DNA from: Larkinella humicola
GTDB lineage: Bacteria; Bacteroidota; Bacteroidia; Cytophagales; Spirosomataceae
Direction: 5' to 3'
Assembly: GCF_008727875.1 (NCBI RefSeq)
Contig: NZ_VTWS01000004.1
Location: 1-64,000, forward strand
DNA length: 64,000 bases
Program-made: the position numbers and the translations under genes
The notes under the pieces: model-generated
The model's database searches: none
The model's input: only the letters and a program-made list of their open reading frames with translations
Told to the model about the DNA's origin: nothing
Shown: positions 50,729 to 60,125 of the stretch, piece by piece
Layout: each line of letters starts with the position of its first letter
Numbering within the stretch: position 1 is the stretch's first letter

Positions 50729-51367
50729 TACATCCGGTTTCGGGAAACGGGGATCGGTCAGAATCTGCTTCAACTGGTTCGTGTGTCGAACGGTGTGTGC
50801 AATCATCATGAGGGCGTTCTGGTGTAAGTCCCGAATTTCCCGTTTTCCGCTGCCGCTTTTCCGGAAAACATAGAAGGATCGCATATCGACCGTTGCATTT
50901 TTGGTGAAAAACTCGACGGACTGATCGCGGGCCGTATTGAAGATGCGGACGCAGGTTTCCTTCGAGGTATAGCGTTGCAGTGGCAGGTTCGTACCCCGGG
51001 CTTCGCTTTTGTTTGGTGACGTGGCGTAATCCCGTATTCGCTGATCGGCACCCGCCGTAGAGTCGCGGTACGAAACAGGCATGGTAGGTTGTGCAAGTGC
51101 CCACCAGAATTCCCGAACATACCCTTCTTCAATGAGTCCGAGGTGCTCGACAATATCGTTGGCCGACCAGCTTTTTTCATCTAACCGATAAAAAAACTGC
51201 TTTTCGGTGAGTGGTTTAACGGTATTGAGCAGTTCCTGACGACTTTGCTCAAGCATTGTCATGATTTCATTTTTGTCGGTTTCCGACCAGCGTTCGCCGG
51301 GTTTTTGGGCCAGAACATTTTCTGACCAAAGCAGGAACATCACGACAAGGGTAAAGACGGTTTTCAT
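50720..51367 (-). CDS. Secreted DinB-superfamily protein (second copy)
   Basis: This 215-residue exported protein has a signal peptide ending ENVLAQ. It resembles the DinB protein encoded at 39212 in layout: a SWSANDIVEHLGLIEEG motif with the first His and a HTVRHTNQLKQIL helix with the further His residues. The middle is longer and rich in Arg and Ser. ATG at 51365-51367 was chosen. It shares the 18-bp promoter motif with the other secreted DinB gene, so the two are probably co-regulated. Metal-dependent thiol chemistry is possible but unproven. Confidence 0.85.
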   Translation of the reverse strand: MKTVFTLVVMFLLWSENVLAQKPGERWSETDKNEIMTMLEQSRQELLNTVKPLTEKQFFYRLDEKSWSANDIVEHLGLIEEGYVREFWWALAQPTMPVSYRDSTAGADQRIRDYATSPNKSEARGTNLPLQRYTSKETCVRIFNTARDQSVEFFTKNATVDMRSFYVFRKSGSGKREIRDLHQNALMMIAHTVRHTNQLKQILTDPRFPKPDVIK

Positions 51368-51407
51368 GAAAGAGGACAATTTTAGGATAAAAATGGGATT
51401 GATGCCA

Positions 51408-51453
51408 CAAAAATGCCCTTTCCCGGTCGTCTCTCATTGTATAAATGCGACAT
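51408..51453 (-). promoter_or_regulatory. Promoter with shared activator motif (DinB 2)
   Basis: On the minus strand ATGTCGCATTTATACAAT (51453-51436) is followed after exactly 20 bp by CATTTTTG (51415-51408), a one-mismatch -7 box. The ATG is 40 bp further on. Confidence 0.62.
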
Positions 51454-51504
51454 ATTCTCTCGGAGCAGCGCAGTTTGTTTTCATACAGCCAAATGGCTAC
51501 GATT

Positions 51505-52251
51505 TCAGGTTCTGAAAAACCGGTAATACGTCTTTGAAACTTTCACAGCGTAAAACCACCAATTCAGCGGGGAACCGGCCCAGTCGAGGTGTCGGAGTTC
51601 AAATTGGTAAAACTTTCCTTGCACCCGGCTTCCCGGAACCTGAATGGTCAGATAGCTACTGGTATCCTCGTCAAAGTTACTGGGTAACGAAACATCCCGG
51701 GTTCTTGAGTTGGCGGTCGCCGGATGGCCCCATTCCCTATCAATCAATTCAAAACGTCCGCCCTGTGTATTCGATGGATCGATACTATACAGAAATAGCC
51801 TGAATGTGATCGTATAGTGATGAACCCGGCTATCGTCCGAGAAAAGGTACAGCAGTTGTATCCCTGGAAACTCTGGCGGAGGCCCGGCCAGATTTCCCAT
51901 CATTCCGGAATGAAAAACGGCGATTCCACTGTCGAAATGTTCAGACACGCCAGCATCGACATAGGTAGCATGAGAAAGGGTCAGGTGTTTACCGGGTCCG
52001 TGCTGGGGTGAGGCCACGCTAAATGTTTCGAGTTCGGCGGAAGCAAGAGGATCAAATAAATCCGGCAACTGGGTTTTCATCTCGGCGGCCAGTGCTGAAT
52101 CGTATCGCGCCAGCCGCTGGAGGAAAGCAAAATGGGTTAGATCAAATCGCTGTTTTCTAAATCCGGTCAGACGGATTTCTTTCAGCCGTTCGGCCAACGC
52201 CTGCCATTCTTGTTCCTGCTGGCCAATGTTCTTGTCTGTTTTCGGTTCCAT
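51505..52251 (-). CDS. Cytosolic protein of unknown function
   Basis: This 248-residue protein lacks a signal sequence. An N-terminal helix (QEQEWQALAERLKEIRL) is followed by mixed structure and a C-terminal all-beta region with many aromatic residues (IQLLYLFSDDSRVHHYTITFRLFLYSI, QVPGSRVQGKFYQFELRHLDW, LNWWFYAVKVSKTYYRFF). The last part could be a carbohydrate-binding or galactose-binding-like sandwich. No family recognised. It shares strand with, and lies 132 nt downstream of, another orphan gene. Confidence 0.68.
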   Translation of the reverse strand: MEPKTDKNIGQQEQEWQALAERLKEIRLTGFRKQRFDLTHFAFLQRLARYDSALAAEMKTQLPDLFDPLASAELETFSVASPQHGPGKHLTLSHATYVDAGVSEHFDSGIAVFHSGMMGNLAGPPPEFPGIQLLYLFSDDSRVHHYTITFRLFLYSIDPSNTQGGRFELIDREWGHPATANSRTRDVSLPSNFDEDTSSYLTIQVPGSRVQGKFYQFELRHLDWAGSPLNWWFYAVKVSKTYYRFFRT

Positions 52252-52383
52252 ACGCTAGTCACGTAGAAAATAAGGATGAATAAATATGCACACTGACATA
52301 GATCCGATGCGTAAGTATTGAATTGAAAGTAACCGGATTAATTATGGGCTGTATTGGGAGATAAATGGATTCCACCAAAGCCA

Positions 52384-53184
52384 TTATTGTGCGGGGTTGG
52401 TGGTTGGTGTGGCATTCGGGCACCCAATAAGCAGTTCGATAGGTCGCGTTAATAGGGTATCGGCAGCAAAGGGATTCGGACCGATCAGGACCAGTTCAAT
52501 ATCCAGACGGTTATCGAGGGGTATGATCTGCGTAGCACCGGTACCAGCGGCCAGAACACCCTGAGCAACCGGTAAACCGTTCACATTAAGGATCTTAAAA
52601 TCCAGCTTCAAATCCGCTGAGGCAAATCTTATCCCTTCCAGGGTGGTATTTTTGCAAATGACTGCGCCCGTCCTCTTTTCATCCAGAACATCGGAGAGGC
52701 TGATGGTTACAGGGTTTGTTCGGTTTGAAGCGATCGATTGACTTCTAAAAACGGGTCGAAAGGTGATGATTCCGCCAGTTGGACCCAAAAGCGTAACGGT
52801 GCGTTCCTCTTTAACTTCCCCCGCAAGCCCTCCGCCGGTGACCGCTACGGTGAATACATAGTCACCGGGCCCGTTAAAAATAGGGTTATCACCTGCTAAG
52901 GATTGACTGAACGAGAGAGAGCGGCCAATAATCTGTTCGGAATTATCGGGCCTTTTTACGGATAAGATTACATTGAATGCCCGACCACCAGTCGTATCAA
53001 TCTCATATTGAATCGTTACGCTACAGAAAGCGGTGGGGCAGATGAATTGCCGGTCTATTACAAATTTCTTGATCCGTTCACGGGGAAATACATGGACGCG
53101 AACTTCCGTGGGATCATTCAGCATAACGTAGCCAGCAACAGCGACTACTACGATTCCAACGGCTACCAATAAAACAATTCCCAT
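52384..53184 (-). CDS. Membrane-anchored beta-rich protein of unknown function
   Basis: This 266-residue protein has one N-terminal membrane helix (MGIVLLVAVGIVVVAVAGYVML) and an external region of beta-sandwich character (CSVTIQYEIDTTGGRAFNVILSV, DYVFTVAVTGGGLAGEVKEERTVTLL, DIELVLIGPNPF). Four cysteines could form two disulfides. The middle looks like an immunoglobulin-like domain. No family recognised. Possibly co-transcribed with the next gene downstream. Confidence 0.65.
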   Translation of the reverse strand: MGIVLLVAVGIVVVAVAGYVMLNDPTEVRVHVFPRERIKKFVIDRQFICPTAFCSVTIQYEIDTTGGRAFNVILSVKRPDNSEQIIGRSLSFSQSLAGDNPIFNGPGDYVFTVAVTGGGLAGEVKEERTVTLLGPTGGIITFRPVFRSQSIASNRTNPVTISLSDVLDEKRTGAVICKNTTLEGIRFASADLKLDFKILNVNGLPVAQGVLAAGTGATQIIPLDNRLDIELVLIGPNPFAADTLLTRPIELLIGCPNATPTTNPAQ

Positions 53185-53323
53185 GATTTAGATTGATGTT
53201 GTGAGTTAATGAGAAAGATCATACGGTTATAGTCGTAAAACCCACACGGTGTGGAAACAGTCGGACCGGATTATTTCATTGCAGGGGTGCGCACGGGAGA
53301 GAAGCCAGCAATTCCCCCGATCT

Positions 53324-53812
53324 TCAGAAAGTCACTTTCCCCCCTTCTTCTTTCCAGGTTCCTTCGCCGGTGGCGCTCAAAAGGGGGCCGGTGTTGGGGC
53401 CGCTGCCTTTGATTTTGGCAAACCGCCCGGTTCCGCCCGTAAAGGTGGTGGTGCCGGTGATGCTGCTCGATCCGACCTGCGTGGTCATGGTAGCATAAAT
53501 CTTGTCGCCATTGGTGGCCGTGTGGGTAACTTTATGCGTCGCGGCTCCGGTGGTCACGCCAAAATCGAATTCATCCACGAATGTCACTGTGCCGGCAAAC
53601 GAAAATGATCCGGTGCCTTCGATAACGACCTTCGCGACCGGTTTGCCATCGCTTCCCTGAGCAATCTGCTGGCTTTTGGTTTTGAAACTGAATTGGGCCG
53701 TATAAGCCGCATTTTCCTGTTCGAATTCGGAAACCGTTTCTTCTTCTTTTTTACAGCCTGCCAGCAGCGCGAAGATCAGGAGCAACAGGACGGAAGTAGA
53801 TGCTTTTTTCAT
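53324..53812 (-). CDS. Beta-barrel-like lipoprotein
   Basis: This 162-residue lipoprotein has lipobox LLAGC with Cys20, followed by KKEEETV. The mature part is beta-rich with phrases seen in allene-oxide-cyclase/lipocalin-like barrels: GTGSFSFAGTVTFVDEFDFG, THTATNGDKIYATMTT, TGTTTFTGGTGRFAKIKGSG and GEGTWKEEGGKVTF. ATG at 53810-53812 was chosen because the longer frame has no signal sequence. Function unknown; perhaps small-molecule binding. Confidence 0.75.
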   Translation of the reverse strand: MKKASTSVLLLLIFALLAGCKKEEETVSEFEQENAAYTAQFSFKTKSQQIAQGSDGKPVAKVVIEGTGSFSFAGTVTFVDEFDFGVTTGAATHKVTHTATNGDKIYATMTTQVGSSSITGTTTFTGGTGRFAKIKGSGPNTGPLLSATGEGTWKEEGGKVTF

Positions 53813-54002
53813 CGTCAATGGTGATTGCGTAGAGATCGGGTGAGGAGTAAATTTCCGGGATTTCATTTTCTGCTGCCATCCCCAATTGTGGGGATGTCGC
53901 AGAAATAGCGAAAGACGTTGCTTCATTGCCTCCTGTGTACAGCAGCACAATCTTTCATCGTAGAATCTTTTTCATGCGTGAAAACCGGGTTAAAAAAACC
54001 AA

Positions 54003-54851
54003 CTAAAAACCGTATTTAGCGAGCCACTTTCCTTTTATAGCGTCTTTGGCCTGCACATATTCCTGATCCACGCCGTCGGCCGCCAGATCGAGTGGCGTAC
54101 GCAGGGGGCGTTTTCCTTTTTCCATGTTGACTAAAGCCAGAGCCGCATCGGCAATGACCTGTGGATTCGCCTGGGTTCTAGCCATCGCATCTTCCAGCGC
54201 CTTCCCGGCAACCGTCATAAACTGACTGACGGCTTCTCCGTAGGCATCGGCGATGTCGGGCCGGTCAAAATAGGAGGACTTGGTAAACAGGTCGGTCGGG
54301 TAAGCGCCGGGCTCGATCAGCACGTTTTCAATGCCCTGGCTTAGTAATTCGGCGTAGGAGCCTTCGGTGAGGGCTTCGAGTGCAAATTTTGACGCACAAT
54401 AGGGGACCACAAACGGGAAAGAAACCAGACCATAACCGCTGGAAATGTTGATAATCAGTCCGTTCTGAGCCTTTCGCATGGCGGGCAGAATCGCCTGATA
54501 CAATCGCAGGACGCCGTAATAATTAACATCCATAATCCGGTGGACCTGCGGCACCGAAAACGCTTCCTGAATACCAATACCGTAGATACCCGCATTGTTG
54601 ATCAGCACATCGATCCGGCCATGGATTGCCAAAACCTGCTGTACGACAGTCTCCACATCGGTGTCGCTTGTGACATCCAGTTCCAGTACTTCTGTACCGG
54701 GCAACGTGGCCAATTCCTGCGCGACCAAAACGTTTTTTCCCTGTATATCCCGCATCGTAGCGATGACGGTATGACCGGCGGCTGAGAATGTATGAACCAT
54801 CAGTTTGCCGAAACCGGTGCTGGTGCCGGTGATAAAAATTACGTTTGCCAT
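54003..54851 (-). CDS. SDR-family oxidoreductase
   Basis: This 282-residue classical short-chain dehydrogenase has the cofactor motif TGTSTGFGK at residues 8-16, NNAG in VLINNAGIYGIG, and catalytic Ser-Tyr-Lys in NISSGYGLVSFPFVVPYCASKFALEAL. An Arg in TMRD after the second strand suggests NADP preference. The substrate is unknown. It lies 36 nt downstream of an EthD-domain gene in the same direction, so both probably act on the same compound or stress. Confidence 0.92.
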   Translation of the reverse strand: MANVIFITGTSTGFGKLMVHTFSAAGHTVIATMRDIQGKNVLVAQELATLPGTEVLELDVTSDTDVETVVQQVLAIHGRIDVLINNAGIYGIGIQEAFSVPQVHRIMDVNYYGVLRLYQAILPAMRKAQNGLIINISSGYGLVSFPFVVPYCASKFALEALTEGSYAELLSQGIENVLIEPGAYPTDLFTKSSYFDRPDIADAYGEAVSQFMTVAGKALEDAMARTQANPQVIADAALALVNMEKGKRPLRTPLDLAADGVDQEYVQAKDAIKGKWLAKYGF

Positions 54852-54887
54852 GGTCTGGTCTAGATTGTTAGGATGAAAAATTGACGG

Positions 54888-55199
54888 TTAGAGGGATTGA
54901 TTGATTTGCATGATCGGTTGCGCATCGGTAAAGTTGGGTAGATCGGCCAGCAAGGCGGGGGCGTGAGCGATCAGGGCGGTTTGTAGATCCGCCAGCGTGG
55001 CAAAATGGAGCCGGGCAATGACCGTGTAGGTCGGTGGTGTATCCGGGGCCATTCCAGCCAGGCCTTGTTCCAGATCGATGCCCACCAGGCCGTCTGGTGT
55101 AAGGTGCTCACGCACCAAAGGCGTATGCTGGTTCAGGTAATAGTCCAGATCGAATCGCGTGTCGGCGGTTTGGGGGTAAAGGAGTGTTGCCGTAATCAT
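54888..55199 (-). CDS. EthD-domain protein
   Basis: This 103-residue protein has the EthD/dimeric alpha-beta barrel pattern: ITATLLYPQTADTRFDLDYYLNQHTPLVRE, ending in YTVIARLHFATLADLQTAL. The His in the first helix region (NQHTPLV) is conserved in the family. EthD proteins often accompany oxidoreductases in degradation of ethers or aromatics. It is upstream of and probably in an operon with the SDR gene. Confidence 0.85.
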   Translation of the reverse strand: MITATLLYPQTADTRFDLDYYLNQHTPLVREHLTPDGLVGIDLEQGLAGMAPDTPPTYTVIARLHFATLADLQTALIAHAPALLADLPNFTDAQPIMQINQSL

Positions 55200-55558
55200 G
55201 AATTTAGACGGTTAGATTCTTGATTGAAAAAGGTGGGAATGTTGGATTGGAAATGGGTAGGGGTTTTATAGTTTATTATGCTTTGTGTGAATAGCGTTTA
55301 CGGGACTCGTGGTATTCTGGCAATGGCTTGATCCGGTGTCAGACGATGAACAACAGGCTCAGCATGGCAATCAATACAGCGAAGACTGACACCAATAACA
55401 TGATTTTCCAGCCCCAGCTGTTGATTCGTGGTTTCATAATGGCCTGATCGTTAGGATCAAAGGTCTGCCAAAGTGTGACGTTATACCATACCGCAATCGC
55501 GGCATATTCACCTACCACAGGTGTGGTATTTTGGGGAGGAATTAGAAGAAGGGGCTTA
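55200..55558. other. Intergenic region with one possible microprotein gene
   Basis: This 359-bp stretch lies between the EthD start and the propeller kinase stop. Apart from a possible 32-codon membrane peptide gene (55339-55437, minus) I see no gene, terminator or clear promoter. Confidence 0.4.
55339..55437 (-). CDS. Possible single-helix membrane microprotein (32 residues)
   Basis: A short frame starts MKPRINSWGWKIM and continues as one hydrophobic helix to the stop. The basic start and hydrophobic rest fit a membrane peptide. It lies downstream of the propeller kinase gene on the same strand. There is no family or ribosome site to support it, so it could be chance. Confidence 0.35.
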   Translation of the reverse strand: MKPRINSWGWKIMLLVSVFAVLIAMLSLLFIV

Positions 55559-58500
55559 TTAGACCGGAATTTCGATATGGGTTTGCGTACCCTGACCCGA
55601 TTCTGACATAACCTCATACCGTCCGCCAAGGAGTTGAGCGCGGTGCCGCAGGTTCTGGAGGCCATTGCTTCGGCTGGTGGCCTGTGCCACATCAAACCCA
55701 ATGCCGTTATCTTCGTAAGTTAGCTGAATGCCGTCCGGAGTTCGGGATAGCGTGAGGGAAACGTGACTGGCCTGAGCATGTTTCAGCGCATTCTGGAGCA
55801 GTTCCTGCACCATCCGATACAGGTGGATTTCGAGCGAGTGTTCAAGCTTTTCAGTAAAACCGGTTGCCTGAAATGCCACTTCCAGTTTACCCGTGGCGTT
55901 GACGCGCCGGGCTAGTTCGTGAAGCGCATTCACAAGCCCGATACTGGCTAAGGTGCGCGGGCTGAGGTCGTGAATCAGTCGACGGAGGTCGTCAAGGGAG
56001 TCATTAATCAGGTTTTCAGAACGTTGTTTGAGTTCGATAACCGGAACTTTGCTGTCTCCCAGCATATTCAGGTATAATTTGAGTAATGACAGATTCGCCC
56101 CCAATCCATCGTGCAGATCCTCCGCGAAACGTTTTCGTTCGGTTTCCTGGGTGCGGGTCATCACGGCCAGTTCGGCTTTCTGGCGTTGCTGGAGAATGTG
56201 AAGTCGGTAGAGATAAAGCCCCAGCAATCCACCGAGCAATAGCAGTAACATACCGGCCCGAAACCAGAGGGTCTGATACCATTCCGGTTCGACAACGATG
56301 GTCAACGGATGGACAAGTTCAGTCCAGGTTTGGCCGTCCAGACTCGCTTTCACCTGAAACTCGTAGGAGCCGGGGGTGGGATATGTGTAGGTTGCGGTTC
56401 GTTGGTTGCTTACGTAATTCCACGTATCATCAAAACCTTTGAGCCGGTAAGCATATTGTACCTGGGTCGGGTTTCGATAAAAGAGCGACGCAAAGTCCAG
56501 GGTCAACATGGCCTGGCTGTACGGAACGCGGACTTGGTTCGTAAACATCAACTGATGGTTGAGAATACCGTCGGCTGATGGGATTACGGATTGGTTGAAT
56601 AGCTTCAGGTCGGTCAGGTAAACCGGGGCGTGATTTATAGTCTGGGTAAGTTTTTTGGGGTCAAGCACAACGATGTGCCCGTTTGTGCCCCAGAAAAGCT
56701 CCCCTTTTGCATTTTTAGCTTTACCAAAAAACAGAAAGGTATTGGAAGGCAAGCCATCCTTGGTTTTATAGGTCACAAATCGACGGGTTTGTGGATCGAG
56801 CCGGGCTAGCCCATTCAGCGTACTAAGCCAGATCATTCCCTGGTTATCTTCCAGCACGGTCAGCACGGAGTTACTGGGTAAGCCATCACTTTCCGTAAAA
56901 ATCTGGATTTTCTTTGTTTTAGGATTCAATACGTTGATACCTCCGCCAAAGGTTGCGATCCAGATGTTACCGTTACGGTCTTCCATCAGATCGCTGGCAA
57001 CGGAATAGCTCAGGGCAGTCGTGCCAATTGTATCTTTCGTCTTATCCTGATTCGGCCTAAAATGCTCAAATTCCGGTTTTTGCCAGGTTCCTCCCGTCAA
57101 ATGCGATAGACCGCTATCCCATTTACTAATCCAGATGGTACCATCGCGCGCTTGTATGATCCGGCTTACGGCAATACCGCCGATGACATCTTTCCCGTAA
57201 TGGTGCCATTGACCCGATGGTTCACGCATGCTAACGCCCTGAAAATACATGCCAAACCATTGGTTGTGGGCTTTATCTTCGAGGGTTGTCATAACGAAAA
57301 AGCCAGGTTTATAAACGGGTTTTTGGGGCGATTCGATCAGCCGCTCCAGAACCTGGGGTTTCTGGTTTGGCTGGTACGGACCAACCTTCTGAGCCGTAAG
57401 TGCGGTTATCCAGATGTTCCCATCCTTGTTCGGAATAATCTGCGTGGTGCGTGTGGTAGGAATTTTATCGGGCAAATACCGTTGCGTCCGGCGGTCGTAT
57501 TGCCACACAAAATTCTGCCCGCCAACCCAGAGTATCCCATTGGTATCTTCGTACAGCGGTAAGCCATCATTGCCTTGCGAGTCGGCAAACGGGATTTGTT
57601 GAAAAGGCGAAGGGATTAAATCGGTAAAATAAAGCCCTTTTTCAGTACCAATCCAGAGCAAATGAGACTGATCTTCGAATACGTGTTGAATAACGTTGCT
57701 GTGCAGATTATTAGGACGTTCATCACTTACAAAGTGATCGGTTCTATTCGTTTGGGAATCCCACCGAAACAGACCATGTTTTTGCGTACCAATCCATAAG
57801 CTTCCATCAAAGGCGGCACAAATTGAGGTAATTGCTTTATTTCTCAGCGCATCGGGTATGGGTTGGGGTTTCCCCCGCCATTGTTGCAGCCCTTTATCCG
57901 TACCAAACCAGACACGCCCCTGTTTATCAGGAACAATGGTGTTGATGCTATGGCTAAAACGTAGTGAATCCAGCAAAACCAATCGTGGCTTTTCAACCCG
58001 GATATGTAGCAATTTCCCATCCTGGCTCGCTGCCCAGACAGTGTGGTCAGCATCTTCCCAAAATGAGCTAACCCGTTCGCTGGCTAATACATCATGTTGG
58101 GCTGAACCGGGAAGAAAATGGCAGATACTATTGGCACCACCGATCAGTATGGAACCATCGTGCAGCGTTAGGGCCGTACTGTAGGCGGGGTTAAGGTCCC
58201 TGACCAATCGGATGCGGCTGATGGCCCCCGTCCGTTTATTCAGCCGGTTTACAACATTCCCGTTACCCCAGGTTCCAATCCAAAGCTCCTGACCAGTTTC
58301 GACCAGCGCCGACACAAGGTTGTGATTGAGGGTGTTCTCTTTCTGAGGATGGTTTCGATGCGTAACCATATTCTGCCCATCGTAGCGAAACAGGCCATTC
58401 ATCGTTCCTACCCACAGAAAACCCTGCCGATCCTGATGAATAAGGCTAACCGAAGTTTCCGCATTCAGGTCACCGACTGTCAGGTGTGTAAACCTGTTTG

Positions 58501-58561
58501 GTTGTGCCTGGGCAAACGTCGCCAGTATAAACAGCACGAAACAAAGATGCCGGACTCGCAT
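55559..58561 (-). CDS. Two-component propeller sensor histidine kinase (NarL-type)
   Basis: This 1000-residue sensor has a signal peptide ending FAQAQ. Two seven-bladed propellers made of short repeats (GFLWVGTMNGLFRYDG, RVWFGTDKGLQQW, LLWIGTEKGLYFTDL, IWIATFGGGINVLNP, MIWLSTLNGLARLDP) span about 25-640. A Y_Y_Y domain (about 690-760) and one membrane helix (about 765-790) follow. A HisKA_3 domain with His817 in RFAEDLHDGLGANLS and a C-terminal HATPase (DNGIGFD, GLQNLRHRAQ) end the protein. The propeller should sense a periplasmic ligand. It is 13 nt behind its LuxR-type partner. Confidence 0.95.
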   Translation of the reverse strand: MRVRHLCFVLFILATFAQAQPNRFTHLTVGDLNAETSVSLIHQDRQGFLWVGTMNGLFRYDGQNMVTHRNHPQKENTLNHNLVSALVETGQELWIGTWGNGNVVNRLNKRTGAISRIRLVRDLNPAYSTALTLHDGSILIGGANSICHFLPGSAQHDVLASERVSSFWEDADHTVWAASQDGKLLHIRVEKPRLVLLDSLRFSHSINTIVPDKQGRVWFGTDKGLQQWRGKPQPIPDALRNKAITSICAAFDGSLWIGTQKHGLFRWDSQTNRTDHFVSDERPNNLHSNVIQHVFEDQSHLLWIGTEKGLYFTDLIPSPFQQIPFADSQGNDGLPLYEDTNGILWVGGQNFVWQYDRRTQRYLPDKIPTTRTTQIIPNKDGNIWITALTAQKVGPYQPNQKPQVLERLIESPQKPVYKPGFFVMTTLEDKAHNQWFGMYFQGVSMREPSGQWHHYGKDVIGGIAVSRIIQARDGTIWISKWDSGLSHLTGGTWQKPEFEHFRPNQDKTKDTIGTTALSYSVASDLMEDRNGNIWIATFGGGINVLNPKTKKIQIFTESDGLPSNSVLTVLEDNQGMIWLSTLNGLARLDPQTRRFVTYKTKDGLPSNTFLFFGKAKNAKGELFWGTNGHIVVLDPKKLTQTINHAPVYLTDLKLFNQSVIPSADGILNHQLMFTNQVRVPYSQAMLTLDFASLFYRNPTQVQYAYRLKGFDDTWNYVSNQRTATYTYPTPGSYEFQVKASLDGQTWTELVHPLTIVVEPEWYQTLWFRAGMLLLLLGGLLGLYLYRLHILQQRQKAELAVMTRTQETERKRFAEDLHDGLGANLSLLKLYLNMLGDSKVPVIELKQRSENLINDSLDDLRRLIHDLSPRTLASIGLVNALHELARRVNATGKLEVAFQATGFTEKLEHSLEIHLYRMVQELLQNALKHAQASHVSLTLSRTPDGIQLTYEDNGIGFDVAQATSRSNGLQNLRHRAQLLGGRYEVMSESGQGTQTHIEIPV

Positions 58562-58574
58562 ACCGTCAGAGAAG

Positions 58575-59195
58575 TTATTTTTTTAGCATCAATGTGGTGA
58601 GTTCCGTGATGTGGTGAATGGCAAGTTTGGCGTAAATATTTTTCCGGTGCGTTTCCACCGTTCGTGGACTGACAAATAGCTGCTCTGCAATGTCGGTATT
58701 ACTGTACCCTTCGATTAACAACTGAACAATTTCGTTTTCGCGGGGAGTGAGGGAATGGATGAGTTCCGGTGTAGCAGGCAGAGGAGCCACGCGGGTCAAT
58801 ACGGTCGTTAAGTCAGGACTCAGAAAAACCAGGCCCTGGCTCACCCGGTCGAGGGCCTGAAGCAGCTCGTCGCGGCCGGCACTTTTGAGACAGAAACCGT
58901 TGACCCCGGCATCGAACATGGCCCGAACCGAAGCATAATCGGTCTGCATTGACACGGTCAGGATTGGCAAATCCGGAAATTTCGGGCGTATTTGCCGGGT
59001 CACCTCAATACCTGACATTCCCGGCATCTGAACATCCAGCAGCAAAATATCAACCGGATGCGCGGCAAGAAACGGCAACACATCCTTCCCATTGCAGACG
59101 ATACCGACAATCTGATACGCTTCGGAATAGGTGAGCATAAACTGTAGTCCCTCGGCAAACAGCCGATGGTCGTCGGCAATGAGGATGTGTTTCAT
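58575..59195 (-). CDS. LuxR/NarL-type response regulator
   Basis: This 206-residue regulator has a receiver domain (1-120; ADDHRLF acid pair, phospho-acceptor Asp54 in ILLLDVQMPGMSG, Lys in GFCLKSAG). A GerE/LuxR helix-turn-helix spans about 142-202 (LTPRENEIVQLLIEGYSNTDIAEQLFVSPRTVETHRKNI). It should be phosphorylated by the kinase encoded 13 nt downstream. Target genes are not known. Confidence 0.96.
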   Translation of the reverse strand: MKHILIADDHRLFAEGLQFMLTYSEAYQIVGIVCNGKDVLPFLAAHPVDILLLDVQMPGMSGIEVTRQIRPKFPDLPILTVSMQTDYASVRAMFDAGVNGFCLKSAGRDELLQALDRVSQGLVFLSPDLTTVLTRVAPLPATPELIHSLTPRENEIVQLLIEGYSNTDIAEQLFVSPRTVETHRKNIYAKLAIHHITELTTLMLKK

Positions 59196-59315
59196 AGTCA
59201 GGATAGGAAGGAATAACTATACAGCCTAAGGCATTGATAGGCAGGTTATAATGTCTATCAAATACAGTAAAAAACTTTACTTTTACAAGTTGACCTTCAC
59301 TAAAGTGGGGATGCT

Positions 59316-60098
59316 TTACTTCGCTCGGGCGAATACTTCCCGCAGCGTGCCTTTCCAGCCTTCCTGCTGGTAGGTATCGCCTTGTTTCGTAACCTTAAAT
59401 TCGTTCTTCACGCCCTTCTGACTCACATCCCAGGAGAAAAATTCATTGGTTTCGGTCAAAACCTTCCCATCGTACTGATACGTTCCGGCACCTGCTCCAT
59501 TAAACTGGCCGGTTTTGGGATTATAATACACATACACGACCAGCGGATAACTGAAGATTTTCACCACCTGAATGCCTTTATACGGCCCTTCACCCAGCCG
59601 GGTTTTGCCCCAGGTTCCTTCCTGCATGAGCCAAACGCCTTCCAGTCCGTTGTTTTTCAGGGGTTCTTTGGGGGTTATTCGCTCGTCAACTTCACTGACT
59701 TCGTAGTTTTTATATTTCTCAGAGTTTAGAAAACCGGTTTGTTTAAATGCCTTTGAATCAACCTGATAATCCATGGCCAGTACGCTGCCCACGGCCGTCG
59801 AATCCCAGGAGTAGTAGGCGATTTTCTCCAGATATTTGCCGTCTTTCAACTCATACGTACCTCCGCCGACGCCATCGAAGGCCTTTCGTCCGCGCCGGTT
59901 GTCGTCATACCAGCCCGCAAACCAGTAACCATCTTTAAAAACTTTGATCACCGTGACCGAATCACGGGTGCGCCACTCGGTCATCGTACCGAATTTGTAG
60001 CGCGTCTGGCGGTAAGCGCCATTGAGTTTGCGAACCGGCTCGTCGGCTATTAAAGCACTCAGAACACCCAGGGAAAACAGAAATACCAGCTTTTTCAT
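59316..60098 (-). CDS. Secreted protein with two tandem homologous domains
   Basis: This 260-residue protein has a signal peptide (MKKLVFLFSLGVLSALIA). Two repeats of about 110 residues follow: LNGAYRQTRYKFGTMTEW...VIKVFKDGYWFAGWY...GVGGGTYELKDGKYLEKIAYYSWDS and LEGVWLMQEGTWGKTRL...VVKIFSYPLVVYVYY...GAGAGTYQYDGKVLTETNEFFSWDV. Both have the same order of strands, so the gene arose by internal duplication. The domain resembles lipocalin-like DUF4488 proteins of Bacteroidota. ATG at 60096-60098; a second possible start is at 60104. It shares the 18-bp promoter motif with the two secreted DinB genes. Confidence 0.78.
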   Translation of the reverse strand: MKKLVFLFSLGVLSALIADEPVRKLNGAYRQTRYKFGTMTEWRTRDSVTVIKVFKDGYWFAGWYDDNRRGRKAFDGVGGGTYELKDGKYLEKIAYYSWDSTAVGSVLAMDYQVDSKAFKQTGFLNSEKYKNYEVSEVDERITPKEPLKNNGLEGVWLMQEGTWGKTRLGEGPYKGIQVVKIFSYPLVVYVYYNPKTGQFNGAGAGTYQYDGKVLTETNEFFSWDVSQKGVKNEFKVTKQGDTYQQEGWKGTLREVFARAK

Positions 60099-60125
60099 CG
60101 TCATACAGAAGTTGATGGAACGATT

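Noticed and set aside
53880-53905. ATGTCGCA near 53891 as another copy of the shared promoter motif
   Set aside because: Orientation is opposite to the nearby gene, the TACAAT half is missing and there is no -7 box at 20 bp.
55339-55701. 120-codon minus-strand frame reaching into the propeller kinase gene
   Set aside because: Its first two thirds overlap the kinase C-terminus in another frame; only the last 32 codons could be real.
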